The notes: generated from the letters alone by a model not told the origin. A stretch of 64,000 nucleotides of DNA from Streptomyces sp. NBC_01476 (GCF_036227265.1 NZ_CP109446.1:4473001-4537000), one strand, 5' to 3'. Shown: positions 52,637-62,524, counted from the first letter of the stretch. Program-made: numbers and translations.

Positions 52637-54749
52637 CGTACCGCTGCGCCGCAGCCTGCTGCTGAAGCTCATGGTGCTCGCCGCCCTCGTCTCCGCCTGC
52701 TCGATCGCCGCCACCGCCTGGCTGACCGTGCACACCACGGCGGTCGCGATCCAGCAGGAACAGGGCCAGGCGTTCGCCGACGACGCCGAGATCTACGACG
52801 CGCTGCTGGGTTACGCCGCCACCCACCACGACTGGGCGGGCGCGGCCGGCACCGTACGCGACCTCGCCCGCAAGAGCGGTCACCGGATCACCCTGACCGA
52901 CGAGGACCGCCGACCGCTGCTGGACTCCGCCGCCCCCGGGTCCGGGACCGGCTCCGACAGCGTAAGACCAGGTCAAGGGGGTCCCGGCCTGCCGGCCGAG
53001 GCGTCCGCGACGGTCGACCCGTTCGCCGTCGACGGCAACCTGGTCAGCCGGCAGCCAGCCGCGTCGGTCACCGGGCAGTCCGGGGTGAGCGTCGCCGTGA
53101 CCGATACGCCCGCCCCGCGGCCGGGAAGGTGCGCCGCCGGCACCCGCTGCCTGACCTCCGCCGGCCAGCCCTCCGCTCAACCCTCCGCCCAACTGCCCTC
53201 CGAGGCCGCCGGGCAGCAGACCGGCGCCTTCCACCCCGCCGTGCCCAGCACCATCGACGCCCGGGCGGTCGGCCCGTTCCGGCTGACCGCGGGGGAGCGG
53301 ACGACGCTGCGCGGCATCGCCCTGCGGACCGCCGCCTGCCTGCGCGACACGATGCACCTGACCGCCCAGGTCGCCAGGACACCCGCCGGGCGGTCGGTGG
53401 TACAGGTCGGGCAGGCCAACCTCTACCTGCCGACCGACTGCGACACCACAGCCCTGGACGCCCCGACCGCGACCGAGAACCGGGCCCTGAACCAGCTCGA
53501 CGGACTCGTGAACACCTGTCTGGACCGGCACGGCGCACCACCCGTACGCCTGAACCTGGATTTCAGCTGGAGCCCGCGGAGCGCCACCGGGAGGACCCGA
53601 ACCGAACAGTCCGATTCCGCCCGCCCCACTGATTCCACTGACTCCGCCGGTTCCACCGGTTCCACCGACTCCACGGCCGGCTCGGCAGCCGACCCCGACG
53701 CCGACTCCACCGCCGTCGGCGCCTGCGTCGAGACCGGCCGCCGCGAACAGCTCGCCCCCTACGTCGCCCCGCCCGCGCTGCTCTTCGTCAGCAGCCCGCG
53801 GCAGGACGCCACCACCTTCCTCGACCTGTCGGCCGGCAACCGGGCCAGGATCGCTGAGGTCACCGGCCTGGTCCTGCTGCTCACCCTGGCGGTGACCGCA
53901 CTGCTCGGCACCCGGATGATCCGCCCGCTGCGGGCGCTGGCCGGAGCCGCCCGGCGGATGACCGACGGCGATCTGACCGCCCGGGTCAGCGTGCGGGCCG
54001 GCGACGAGATCGGCAGTGTCGCCGCCGCCTTCAACACCATGTCGGAGCGGCGCGAGCAGTCCGAGGGCCTGCGCAAAGCCATGGTCAGCGATGTGGCGCA
54101 CGAGCTGCGCACCCCGCTGAGCAACATCCGCGGCTGGCTGGAAGCCGCCCAGGACGGCCTGGTGGTACCTGACAAGGAACTGGTGGGATCGCTGCTGGAC
54201 GAGGCGGTCCTGCTCCAGCACGTCATCGACGACCTGCGGGACCTGTCCGCCGCGGACGCGGGAGAGCTGCGGCTGCGGACCGCCGAGCTCGACCTGACCG
54301 AACTGCTCGGGCAGGTCACCACCGCGCACCGCGGCAACGCGGACGCGGCCGGCGTCACCCTGGCGACCGGTGCCGAGGGACGGCCCGTGGTGGTCGCGGA
54401 TCCGGTACGGCTCCGGCAGGCGGTCGGCAATCTGGTGTCCAACGCGGTACGGCACACCCCCGCCGGCGGGACGGTCACCCTGCGGGCCCGTACCGCCGGA
54501 GCCGGTCAGGTGGTGATCGAAGTGGCCGACACCGGGTCCGGGATCGCGCCCGGGGACCTGCCCCGGGTCTTCGACCGCTTCTGGCGGGCCGAGAAGTCCC
54601 GCAGCCGCCAGACCGGGGGCAGTGGCCTGGGCCTTTCCATCGTCCGCAAGCTCGCCGAGGCACATGGCGGTAGCGTCGGCGCGACCAGTGTCCAAGGTCG
54701 CGGTTCGGTCTTCACGATCACCTTGCCGGCGTCCTCCCCACCGCGCTGA
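52626..54749 (+). CDS. Sensor histidine kinase
   Basis: The 707-aa product has an N-terminal helix (about 10-34), a long extracytoplasmic region (35-405), a second helix (about 409-430), HAMP, a HisKA domain with His492 in DVAHELRTPLSNIRG, and HATPase_c with LVSNAVRHT, DTGSGI and GGSGLGLSIV. The sensor region contains a Ser/Thr/Asp-rich insert of about 30 residues (near 325-355) and four Cys. It is coupled to the regulator gene and probably senses an envelope stress or drug that the divergent operon exports. Confidence 0.92.
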   Translation: MRRDVPLRRSLLLKLMVLAALVSACSIAATAWLTVHTTAVAIQQEQGQAFADDAEIYDALLGYAATHHDWAGAAGTVRDLARKSGHRITLTDEDRRPLLDSAAPGSGTGSDSVRPGQGGPGLPAEASATVDPFAVDGNLVSRQPAASVTGQSGVSVAVTDTPAPRPGRCAAGTRCLTSAGQPSAQPSAQLPSEAAGQQTGAFHPAVPSTIDARAVGPFRLTAGERTTLRGIALRTAACLRDTMHLTAQVARTPAGRSVVQVGQANLYLPTDCDTTALDAPTATENRALNQLDGLVNTCLDRHGAPPVRLNLDFSWSPRSATGRTRTEQSDSARPTDSTDSAGSTGSTDSTAGSAADPDADSTAVGACVETGRREQLAPYVAPPALLFVSSPRQDATTFLDLSAGNRARIAEVTGLVLLLTLAVTALLGTRMIRPLRALAGAARRMTDGDLTARVSVRAGDEIGSVAAAFNTMSERREQSEGLRKAMVSDVAHELRTPLSNIRGWLEAAQDGLVVPDKELVGSLLDEAVLLQHVIDDLRDLSAADAGELRLRTAELDLTELLGQVTTAHRGNADAAGVTLATGAEGRPVVVADPVRLRQAVGNLVSNAVRHTPAGGTVTLRARTAGAGQVVIEVADTGSGIAPGDLPRVFDRFWRAEKSRSRQTGGSGLGLSIVRKLAEAHGGSVGATSVQGRGSVFTITLPASSPPR

Positions 54750-54911
54750 GAAGCGCCGGAGGGCACTGTGACACCGGCCGGGCGGCGGGTGGGAGGACAG
54801 GCAATTTCGGGCGCGATCCGATCCGGGGACGTAGCCTGCTTGGGGACCCCGACAGTGTGGATAGAACGTACATCGGGTTACCGTTCGAGTGGCGTTGCGG
54901 ACTTTTCCCGT

Positions 54912-54942
54912 TTGACACGGGCCCAGGAGGTACGGTCACACT
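54912..54942 (+). promoter_or_regulatory. Candidate topA promoter
   Basis: A perfect -35 TTGACA (54912-54917) is followed after 19 bp by CACACT (54937-54942). The long spacer would make it sensitive to supercoiling, as topA promoters are. A DnaA-box-like TGTGGATAG (8 of 9 on the complement) lies upstream at 54856. Confidence 0.4.
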
Positions 54943-54981
54943 CCGCAGCGACACCCCTTCGACCCGGAGAGAAGAGCGAAG

Positions 54982-57783
54982 TTGTCCCCGACCCGCGAGA
55001 CCGCACACAGCGGCCGCCGACTCGTCATCGTCGAGTCGCCTGCCAAGGCGAAGACGATCAAGGGCTATCTCGGCCCTGGATACGTCGTCGAGGCCAGCGT
55101 CGGGCACATCCGCGACCTCCCCAACGGGGCCGCCGAAGTGCCGGCGGAGTACAAGGGCCAGCCGTGGGCACGGCTCGGCGTCAATGTGGACAGCGATTTC
55201 CAGCCGATCTACGTCGTCAACGCCGACAAGAAGGCTCAGGTCAAGAAGCTCAAGGATCTTCTCAAGGACTCCGACGAACTATTCCTGGCCACCGATGAGG
55301 ACCGCGAGGGCGAGGCCATCGCGTGGCATTTGCAGGAAATCCTCAAGCCCAAGGTGCCGGTGCACCGCATGGTGTTCCACGAGATCACCAAGGACGCGAT
55401 CCAGGAAGCCGTCCGTAATCCGCGGGAGCTGAACCAGCGGCTGGTCGACGCCCAGGAGACCCGCCGTATCCTCGACCGGCTCTACGGCTACGAGGTCTCC
55501 CCGGTGCTGTGGAAGAAGGTCATGCCGCGGCTGTCGGCGGGCCGCGTGCAGTCGGTGGCCACCCGCCTGGTGGTCGAGCGCGAGCGCGAGCGGATGGCGT
55601 TCCGCTCCGCCTCCTACTGGGACCTGACCAGCACCTTCAACACCGGCAGGACCGGTGACGCCTCCGACCCGTCCACGCTCACCGCCCGGCTGATCGCGGT
55701 CGACGGCCGCCGGGTCGCCCAGGGCCGTGACTTCGACGCCTCGACCGGTGCGCTCAAGGACGGCGCCAACGTCCTGCAGCTCGACGAGACGGCCGCCCGC
55801 GAGCTGGCCGCGGCCCTCGCCGACTCCCGGTTCTCGGTCCGCAGCGTCGAGTCGAAGCCCTACCGCCGCTCGCCGTACGCCCCGTTCCGTACCACCACCC
55901 TCCAGCAGGAGGCGTCGCGCAAGCTCGGCTTCGGCGCGAAGGCCACGATGCAGGTGGCGCAGAAGCTGTACGAGAACGGCTTCATCACCTACATGCGTAC
56001 CGACTCCACCACCTTGTCGGAGACGGCGATCCGGGCCGCCCGGGCGCAGGTCACGCAGCTCTACGGCGCCGACTACCTGCCGGACAAGCCGCGGGTGCAC
56101 GCCGGCAAGGTGAAGAACGCGCAGGAGGCGCACGAGGCGATCCGCCCGTCCGGCGACCGCTTCCGCACCCCCGCGGAGACCGGCCTGACCGGCGACCAGT
56201 TCCGGCTCTACGAGCTGATCTGGATGCGGACCGTCGCCTCCCAGATGAAGGACGCGGTCGGCCAGTCCGTCACCGTCAGGGTCGGTGGCGCCGCCGCCGA
56301 CGGCCGGGACACCGAGTTCTCCGCGTCCGGCAAGATCATCACCTTCCACGGCTTCCTCAAGGCGTACGTCGAAGGTGCCGACGACCCCAACGCCGAGCTG
56401 GACGACCGCGAGCGCCGGCTGCCGCAGGTCGCCGAGGGCGACCCGCTGACCGCCGACGAGATCACCGCGGACGGCCACTCGACCAAGCCGCCCGCCCGCT
56501 ACACCGAGGCGTCGCTGGTCAAGGAGCTGGAAGAGCGGGAGATCGGCCGCCCCTCCACGTACGCCACCATCCTGGGCACCATCCTCGACCGCGGCTATGT
56601 CTTCAAGAAGGGCACCGCGCTCGTCCCGACATTCCTCTCCTTCGCGGTGGTCAACCTGCTGGAGAAGCACTTCGGCTGGCTGGTCGACTACGACTTCACC
56701 GCCTCGATGGAGGACGACCTCGACCGGATCGCCCGCGGTGAGGCCCAGTCCGTGCCGTGGCTGCGCGCCTTCTACTTCGGCGCCGACCCCGGCAGCGGGA
56801 CCCCGGCACTGGCGGTCGGCGGCAATGGCGACGGCGACCACCTCGGCGGCCTGAAGGAACTCGTCGAGGACCTCGGCGCCATCGACGCCCGGGAGATCTC
56901 CTCCTTCCCGATCGGCGACGGCATCATGCTGCGGGTCGGCCGTTACGGCCCCTACGTCGAGAAGGGCGAGCGCGGCGAGGAGGACCACCAGCGGGCCGAC
57001 GTGCCCGAGGACCTGCCGCCGGACGAGATGACCGTCGAGTACGCCGAGGAGCTCTTCGCCAAGCCCAGCGGCGACTTCGAACTCGGCACCGACCCGGCGA
57101 CCGGCCGGCCCATCGTCGCCAAGGACGGCCGCTACGGGCCGTACGTCACCGAGGTGCTTCCCGAGGACACCCCGAAGACCGGCAAGAACGCGGTCAAGCC
57201 GCGCACCGCCTCCCTCTTCAAGTCGATGTCCCTGGACACGGTGACGCTGGAGGACGCGCTCAAGCTGATGTCCCTGCCGCGGGTCGTCGGCAAGGACGCG
57301 GACGGCGTCGAGATCACCGCGCAGAACGGCCGCTACGGGCCTTACCTCAAGAAGGGCACGGACTCGCGCTCCCTGGAGACCGAGGACCAGCTCTTCAGCA
57401 TCACCCTCGACGAGGCGCTCGCGATCTACGCCCAGCCCAAGGCGCGGGGCCGCGCCGCGGCCAAGCCCCCGCTGAAGGAGCTGGGCACGGACCCGGTCAG
57501 CGAGCGGCCCGTCGTCGTCAAGGACGGCCGCTTCGGTCCGTACGTCACCGACGGCGAGACCAACGCGACGCTCCGCCGTGAGGACGACGTCGAGACGATC
57601 ACGCCGGAACGCGGCTACGAACTCCTCGCGGAGAAGCGGGCGAAGGCTCCCGCCAAGAAGACGGCGAAGAAGACGCCTGCGAAGAAGTCCCTGGCGAAGA
57701 AGGCGGCGGCCAAGTCCCCGGCGAAAAAGGCGACCCCAGCCAAGAAGGCCGCCGCCAAGAAGACCCCCACCTCGGCGGAGTAG
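54982..57783 (+). CDS. topA: DNA topoisomerase I (type IA)
   Basis: TopA relaxes negative supercoils. The 933-aa product has the Toprim start RLVIVESPAKAKTIKGYLG, the DEDREGEAIAWH acid motif and the active-site Tyr337 in GFITYMRTDS. It lacks Cys zinc fingers and instead carries several C-terminal repeats (DGRYGPYV-like) and a Lys/Ala-rich tail from about residue 890, as in Streptomyces and mycobacteria, where the tail aids processivity. The start is TTG with GGAGAG upstream. Confidence 0.96.
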   Translation: MSPTRETAHSGRRLVIVESPAKAKTIKGYLGPGYVVEASVGHIRDLPNGAAEVPAEYKGQPWARLGVNVDSDFQPIYVVNADKKAQVKKLKDLLKDSDELFLATDEDREGEAIAWHLQEILKPKVPVHRMVFHEITKDAIQEAVRNPRELNQRLVDAQETRRILDRLYGYEVSPVLWKKVMPRLSAGRVQSVATRLVVERERERMAFRSASYWDLTSTFNTGRTGDASDPSTLTARLIAVDGRRVAQGRDFDASTGALKDGANVLQLDETAARELAAALADSRFSVRSVESKPYRRSPYAPFRTTTLQQEASRKLGFGAKATMQVAQKLYENGFITYMRTDSTTLSETAIRAARAQVTQLYGADYLPDKPRVHAGKVKNAQEAHEAIRPSGDRFRTPAETGLTGDQFRLYELIWMRTVASQMKDAVGQSVTVRVGGAAADGRDTEFSASGKIITFHGFLKAYVEGADDPNAELDDRERRLPQVAEGDPLTADEITADGHSTKPPARYTEASLVKELEEREIGRPSTYATILGTILDRGYVFKKGTALVPTFLSFAVVNLLEKHFGWLVDYDFTASMEDDLDRIARGEAQSVPWLRAFYFGADPGSGTPALAVGGNGDGDHLGGLKELVEDLGAIDAREISSFPIGDGIMLRVGRYGPYVEKGERGEEDHQRADVPEDLPPDEMTVEYAEELFAKPSGDFELGTDPATGRPIVAKDGRYGPYVTEVLPEDTPKTGKNAVKPRTASLFKSMSLDTVTLEDALKLMSLPRVVGKDADGVEITAQNGRYGPYLKKGTDSRSLETEDQLFSITLDEALAIYAQPKARGRAAAKPPLKELGTDPVSERPVVVKDGRFGPYVTDGETNATLRREDDVETITPERGYELLAEKRAKAPAKKTAKKTPAKKSLAKKAAAKSPAKKATPAKKAAAKKTPTSAE

Positions 57784-57799
57784 CCGGTAACGCCCCGCC

Positions 57800-57927
57800 A
57801 GGGGCGCGAGGAACTGCGCGAACGGCCATGACGGGGCCGCACTCCGTCACCGGCCGAAAGGGGCTGTTGCTGTCGTGTCCGGACCACCGGCCGGTGGCCG
57901 GTTGCTCGCGCAGTTCCTCGCGCCCCT
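57800..57927. repeat. Dispersed GC-rich repeat, copy 1 (before tmk)
   Basis: Starts 17 bp after the topA stop. Its two ends are perfect 22-bp inverted copies (57800-57821 and 57906-57927; core GAGGAACTGCGCG), able to form a terminator-like stem. The whole 128-bp unit recurs inverted at 61477-61605. This motif is widespread between Streptomyces genes. Confidence 0.8.
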
Positions 57928-58032
57928 TCGGGGCCGCCCTTCGGGGCGGGGAGCGCGGGGGTGCCGTAGGGCCGTGGGACAACAACCCCCTCCGTTTGTT
58001 CGGCCGGAGGCGTTTGGTTTCCGCGCTCCGGA

Positions 58033-58038
58033 TAGGCT
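58033..58038 (+). promoter_or_regulatory. Candidate -10 hexamer of tmk, leaderless
   Basis: TAGGCT ends 6 nt before ATG 58045. Confidence 0.45.
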
Positions 58039-58044
58039 GTCAGG

Positions 58045-61000
58045 ATGACGCGATCCGAGCAGCCAGCGCAGCCCGCCGACGTCACCGAGGCGTTCGCCGA
58101 CGACCTCGCTGCTGACTCCCGGGAACGTGCCGTCGGCGCACTGCTGAAGATCCCCGCGCTCCGCCGGCTGTGGAGCGCCCAGTTGACCGGCGCGGTGGCC
58201 GACCGCCTCGGCCTGCTCGCACTGCTCGTCCTCACCGTGCAAGCAGTCGCCGGCTCCGGCTCCTTCGGCGGCGGCTACCGCGGCATCGCCCTCGCGGCCG
58301 CTGCCGTCTTCGCCGCCCGCCTGATCGCGACCCTGCTCTTCGGCGCCGTCCTGCTCGGCCCGCTCTCCGCCCTGACCAGTGCCACCGGCCCGCTCGACCG
58401 GCGCTGGACGATGATCGGCGCCGACGGCGTGCGCCTCGCGCTTTTCATCGTCGCCCCGCTCTGGATCACCTGGGTCCCGGACTCCGCCCACCTCTGGCTG
58501 CTCTGCTCCGCCTTCGCCACCGGCCTCGCCGAACGGCTGTGGACCGTGGCCAAGGACGGCGCCGCCCCTTCGCTGCTGCCGCCGCCCGGCGACACCTCGG
58601 TACGGCCCGCGCCCGACAACCTCGCCACCCTGCAACGGCTGTCCCTGCGCACCGGCTTCGTCGCACTGCCGCTGGCCGCCGCCGCACTCGTCGTCGTCAC
58701 CCTGATCAACACGCTGATCGCGGTGGGCGTCGACTGGTTCCACCTGCACCAGGTCGCGCTGGCGTCCTACGTCGCGGCGGGCCTCTTCTCCTCCTCCATC
58801 GCGATCCTCTACCTGCTGGAGCTCCCCTCCGGGAGCACCGCCCGCCCCCGCTCCCCGCTGGAGGGCCTGCGGCTGCCGAAGGGACCCGCGGGCGCCGAAC
58901 GCGGCCGGACCGGCTCGCTCCCGCTGCTCGTCCTGGCCACCTCCGCGGTGACCGGCGCGATCGGCGCCGCGGTGGCCGTGTCGATCCTGCACGCAGGCGA
59001 CCTCGGCTTCGGCCCGGTCGGTTTCGGCCTGCTCGTCCTGGCCTTCACCGCCGGTACGGTCGCCGGCATCCGGTTCGCGCCGCGCATCCTGCCCGGCCTG
59101 TCCCGGCGGCGCCTGCTCTCGCTGGCCATCGGCGTCACCGGGCTCGCCCTGCTGCTCACCGGCATCGTCGCCGACCAGACCACGGTGCTGCTGCTCGCGC
59201 TGCTCTCCGGGATCGCCGCGGGGGTCACCGCGAACACCGGGCACGTACTGATCGAGCAGGAGGCCGAGGAAGGCCGCAGGGCGCGTACCACCGAGCACCT
59301 GCAGGCGGTCTCCCGCGCGGTGCTCGGCGTCGCCGCCATCGGCGCGCCGCTGCTCGCCGCCCTGATCGGCCCGCACCGCATCCACCGCGGCCACTTCACC
59401 TTCGACCACGGCGGCGCCGAGTACACCCTGATGCTCATCGGCGCCCTGCTGCTGCCGGTCGCCGCACTCGTGCTCGGCAAGACCGACGACCGCAGCGGCG
59501 TACCGCTGCGGCGCGACCTGCGCGAGGCGCTGCGCGGCGGCGAACCGGCCGTCGCCCCGGCCGACTCCGGCTTCTTCATCGCCCTGGAAGGCGGCGACGG
59601 CGCCGGCAAGTCCACCCAGGTCGAGGCGCTCGCCGAGTGGATCCGCGGCAAGGGCCACGAGGTCGTCGTCACCCGCGAGCCCGGCGCGACAGCCGTCGGC
59701 AAGCGGCTGCGCTCGATCCTGCTCGACGTCTCCTCGGCCGGCATCTCGCACCGCGCCGAAGCGCTGCTCTACGCGGCCGACCGCGCGGAACACATCGACA
59801 GCGTGGTCCGCCCCGCTCTCGCCCGCGGCGCGGTGGTCATCTCCGACCGCTACATCGACTCCTCCGTGGCCTATCAGGGCGCGGGCCGCGACCTCGCCCC
59901 CACCGAGATCGCCCGGATCAACCGCTGGGCGACCGGCGGGCTCATCCCGCACCTCACGGTGCTGCTCGACGTCTCCCCGGAGACCGCCCGCGAGCGCTTC
60001 ACCGAGGCGCCCGACCGCCTCGAATCCGAACCGGCCGCCTTCCACCAGCGGGTCCGGGCCGGTTTCCTCACCCTGGCCGCCGCCGACCCCGCCCGCTACC
60101 TCGTGGTGGATGCCGGGCAGGCTCCCGAAGCGGTCACCACCGTCGTACGGCACCGGCTCGACCAGGTCCTCCCGCTCTCGGAGCAGGAAATAGCCGCCCG
60201 CGCGGAAGCCGAGCGCAAGGCGGCCGAGGAAGCGGCCCGTATCGCCGCGGAGGAAGCCGCCCACAAGGCGGAGCTGGAGCGTCAGGAACGGGAACGCCAG
60301 GCGCAGCTGGAAAAGCTCCGCCGCGAGGAGGAAGAGCGCCGCGTCGCCGCCGAGGAGGCGGCCCGGCGGGAGATCGAGGAGCGCAAGGCCGCGCAGGCGG
60401 CGGAAGAGGCCCGCCTCCGTGAGGAGGAAGCCGCCCGCGTCGCGGCCGCGGAGGCCGCCCGCCGGCAGGCCGAGGAAGACGCCCGCGCCGCCGAGCAGGC
60501 ACGCCTGCGACGGCTCGCCGAAGAGCAGGCCAGGCTCCGCTCCGAAGCGGAGGAGCGGCGCCGCGAGAAGCAGCGCAAGGCGGAGGAGGCGCTGCTGCGG
60601 GCGGAAGCGGCCCGCACCGCGGCGGCGGCAGCCGCGGCCAAGGCGGCGGCGACCCCGCCTTCCGCTGACGCGGAGAAGACCACGGAGCTGCCCTCCGTCG
60701 CCACGGCGGACACCGCCAAGCTCCGGCCGGTCCGGCCGGTCCGGCCGGTGGAGCCCACGGAGTCCGGTGCGGGCGCGGCGGACGAGACCGCGGTGCTCCC
60801 GGCCGTCCCGGCCGACCCGGACCCCTCCGAGACCACGACGGTGCTGCCGCCGGTGGTCGACCCCGAGCGGGGCCAGGACTCGTCGGAGACCACGACGGTG
60901 CTGCCGCCGGTGGTCGACCCCGAGCGGGGCCAGGACTCGTCGGAGACCACGACGGTGCTGCCGCCGGTGAAGGACTCTGGCCCGGATTCGTCCGAGACGA

Positions 61001-61338
61001 CGACGGTGCTGTCGCCGGTGAAGGAGCCTGGTCCGGATTCGTCCGAGACGACGACGGTCATGCCGCCCGTCACACCCAAGACCGACGACACGGACGCTCC
61101 CCCGCCCGCGCGGGACGGCGACTCCTCCCCGGTGGACCGGGTGCCCGACTGGCTCTTCCGGCCCGAGCAGCCGGAGGGCGACCGCACCCGCGAACTCCCC
61201 GCGGTCCAGCAGCCCCCGGCCCAGCCCCGCCCCCGCCCGGTCTGGGCCGAGGAGACCCCCCTCGACGACCTCCCCACCCTCGCCGACGAACTCCTCGGCC
61301 CCCACTCCGACGACGACCCCCCCGAGCCCCGCCGCTAG
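58045..61338 (+). CDS. tmk: Thymidylate kinase fused to an MFS-like membrane domain and long C-terminal tail
   Basis: The 1097-aa product has three parts. Residues 1-490 hold about ten to twelve helices resembling an MFS transporter. Residues 510-720 are a complete dTMP kinase with P-loop EGGDGAGKST (515-524), the DRY-type motif SDRYIDSS and the LID region. Residues 720-870 are a charged Ala/Glu/Arg coiled coil, followed by a Pro/Thr/Asp-rich tail with five SETTTVLPPV-type repeats. Ordinary Tmk is about 210 aa. The fused form is known in Streptomyces; why dTMP kinase should be at the membrane is unknown. Confidence 0.9.
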   Translation: MTRSEQPAQPADVTEAFADDLAADSRERAVGALLKIPALRRLWSAQLTGAVADRLGLLALLVLTVQAVAGSGSFGGGYRGIALAAAAVFAARLIATLLFGAVLLGPLSALTSATGPLDRRWTMIGADGVRLALFIVAPLWITWVPDSAHLWLLCSAFATGLAERLWTVAKDGAAPSLLPPPGDTSVRPAPDNLATLQRLSLRTGFVALPLAAAALVVVTLINTLIAVGVDWFHLHQVALASYVAAGLFSSSIAILYLLELPSGSTARPRSPLEGLRLPKGPAGAERGRTGSLPLLVLATSAVTGAIGAAVAVSILHAGDLGFGPVGFGLLVLAFTAGTVAGIRFAPRILPGLSRRRLLSLAIGVTGLALLLTGIVADQTTVLLLALLSGIAAGVTANTGHVLIEQEAEEGRRARTTEHLQAVSRAVLGVAAIGAPLLAALIGPHRIHRGHFTFDHGGAEYTLMLIGALLLPVAALVLGKTDDRSGVPLRRDLREALRGGEPAVAPADSGFFIALEGGDGAGKSTQVEALAEWIRGKGHEVVVTREPGATAVGKRLRSILLDVSSAGISHRAEALLYAADRAEHIDSVVRPALARGAVVISDRYIDSSVAYQGAGRDLAPTEIARINRWATGGLIPHLTVLLDVSPETARERFTEAPDRLESEPAAFHQRVRAGFLTLAAADPARYLVVDAGQAPEAVTTVVRHRLDQVLPLSEQEIAARAEAERKAAEEAARIAAEEAAHKAELERQERERQAQLEKLRREEEERRVAAEEAARREIEERKAAQAAEEARLREEEAARVAAAEAARRQAEEDARAAEQARLRRLAEEQARLRSEAEERRREKQRKAEEALLRAEAARTAAAAAAAKAAATPPSADAEKTTELPSVATADTAKLRPVRPVRPVEPTESGAGAADETAVLPAVPADPDPSETTTVLPPVVDPERGQDSSETTTVLPPVVDPERGQDSSETTTVLPPVKDSGPDSSETTTVLSPVKEPGPDSSETTTVMPPVTPKTDDTDAPPPARDGDSSPVDRVPDWLFRPEQPEGDRTRELPAVQQPPAQPRPRPVWAEETPLDDLPTLADELLGPHSDDDPPEPRR
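60829..61080 (+). repeat. In-frame repeats in the Tmk tail
   Basis: Five units start with GAGAC(C/G)ACGACGGT at 60829, 60886, 60943, 60994 and 61045 (periods 57, 57, 51 and 51 bp). The first two 57-bp units are nearly identical. They code for (S/P)SETTTVLPPV followed by an acidic spacer. Confidence 0.9.
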
Positions 61339-61476
61339 CCCCCCGGCGGGCGGTCCGGATACGACCGCGGGTGCCCCTCCGCTCCGCTAACGGGGTGCGG
61401 CCTCGTCGTGGCTGTTCGCGCAGTTCCTCGCGCCCCTGTGGGGCGAGCCACTCCGCGAGGAGGACCTGTGCCCCGA

Positions 61477-61605
61477 AGGGGCGCGGGGAACTGCGCGCTC
61501 AGCCGGCCACCGGCCGGCGGTCCGGATGCGACAGCGACAGCCCCTTTCGGCCGGTGGGCGGGGTGCGGCCCCGTCGTGGCCGTTCGCGCAGTTCCTCGCG
61601 CCCCT
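61477..61605. repeat. Dispersed GC-rich repeat, copy 2 (inverted, after tmk)
   Basis: An inverted copy of 57800-57927, about 88% identical by eye. A further 22-bp end copy lies alone at 61416-61437. Together they occupy most of the gap 61339-61723, in which no gene is seen. Confidence 0.8.
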
Positions 61606-61723
61606 GTAGGGCACCGCTCCCAGCGGAGTGGCGCGCCCCCGTGCGTCGCGACGGGAATAGCGAAGGCCCGTCGCCCGGTTGCCCGGAGGGGAAAAGGTCG
61701 CCGGAGCCGGAAGAGAGACAGCC

Positions 61724-62461
61724 GTGAAAGTCGAGATCTACAGCGACATCGCCTGCCCGTGGTGCTACCTCGGCAAGGCCCGTTTCGAGCGCGCGCTGGC
61801 CGCCTTCCCCAAGCCCGTCGAAGTCGTCTACCGCCCCTTCCAGCTCGACCCCAGCGCCCCGCACGAGCCCCGCGCCCACCGCGAGGTGCTGGCCGCCAAG
61901 TTCGGCCCCAAGGCACTGGCCATGGACGGCCACCTCACCAAGCTCGGCGCCGACGAGGGCCTGACCTTCGATTTCGACACGGTGCTGGAGAACAACTCAC
62001 TGCTCGCCCACCGTCTGCTGCGCTTCGCGCTGGACGAGTACGGGGCCGAGACGCAAGGGCGGCTCAAGGGCCGGATCATGACCGGCCACTTCAGCGAGGG
62101 CCTGGACATCGGCGACCGCGCCCAGCTCACCGAGACCGCCGTGGCGGCCGGCCTCGACCGTGCCGCGGTGGCCGCGTTCCTCGACAGTGACGAACTGCTC
62201 GACGAGGTCGCCGCCGACATCGACGAAGCCCGTCAGCTGGGTATCACCGCCGTGCCGACCTTCATCTTCGAGGGCAAGTGGGCCGTCCAGGGCGGCCAGG
62301 AGACCTCGTACTTCCTGCAGGCGCTGGAGCAGGTGGCCAAGGAAACGGCCGCCGAGGACGCGCCGGCAGCTCACCCGGCGGACACCGCGGACGCCGACGC
62401 CGCGTGCGCCGACGGCGTCTGCGCGGTGCCGGCCGACCACCCGGCAGCCGCGGCCAACTGA
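61724..62461 (+). CDS. DsbA/FrnE-family thiol oxidoreductase
   Basis: GTG 61724, with an AGAGAG site, gives 245 aa. It has a thioredoxin fold with CPWC (Cys11-Cys14), a helical insertion, the cis-Pro motif ITAVPTFIFEGKWAVQGGQ and no signal peptide, as in the cytoplasmic FrnE branch. The C-terminal extension ends in ACADGVCAV, an extra Cys pair also known from FrnE proteins. The 15 residues upstream of GTG are not family-like. Confidence 0.86.
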   Translation: MKVEIYSDIACPWCYLGKARFERALAAFPKPVEVVYRPFQLDPSAPHEPRAHREVLAAKFGPKALAMDGHLTKLGADEGLTFDFDTVLENNSLLAHRLLRFALDEYGAETQGRLKGRIMTGHFSEGLDIGDRAQLTETAVAAGLDRAAVAAFLDSDELLDEVAADIDEARQLGITAVPTFIFEGKWAVQGGQETSYFLQALEQVAKETAAEDAPAAHPADTADADAACADGVCAVPADHPAAAAN

Positions 62462-62476
62462 CCACGCACAACCACA

Positions 62477-62511
62477 GAGCGGCGGGTTCCGCGAAACCGG
62501 ACCCGCCGCTC
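62477..62511. terminator. Bidirectional terminator between convergent genes
   Basis: GAGCGGCGGGT (62477-62487) pairs perfectly with 62501-62511, extended by further GC pairs past a bulge. Confidence 0.75.
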
Positions 62512-62524
62512 CGTCGTGCCCGCG

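Noticed and set aside
57847..61305. 1152-codon open frame antisense to tmk
   Set aside because: It is the GC3-driven mirror of the tmk gene; its sequence is Gly/Arg/Gln-rich with no domain, while the plus strand codes a clear Tmk.
57800..61605. Composite transposon formed by the inverted repeats
   Set aside because: No transposase, no target-site duplication seen, and the repeat type is a common Streptomyces intergenic element with terminator-like ends.
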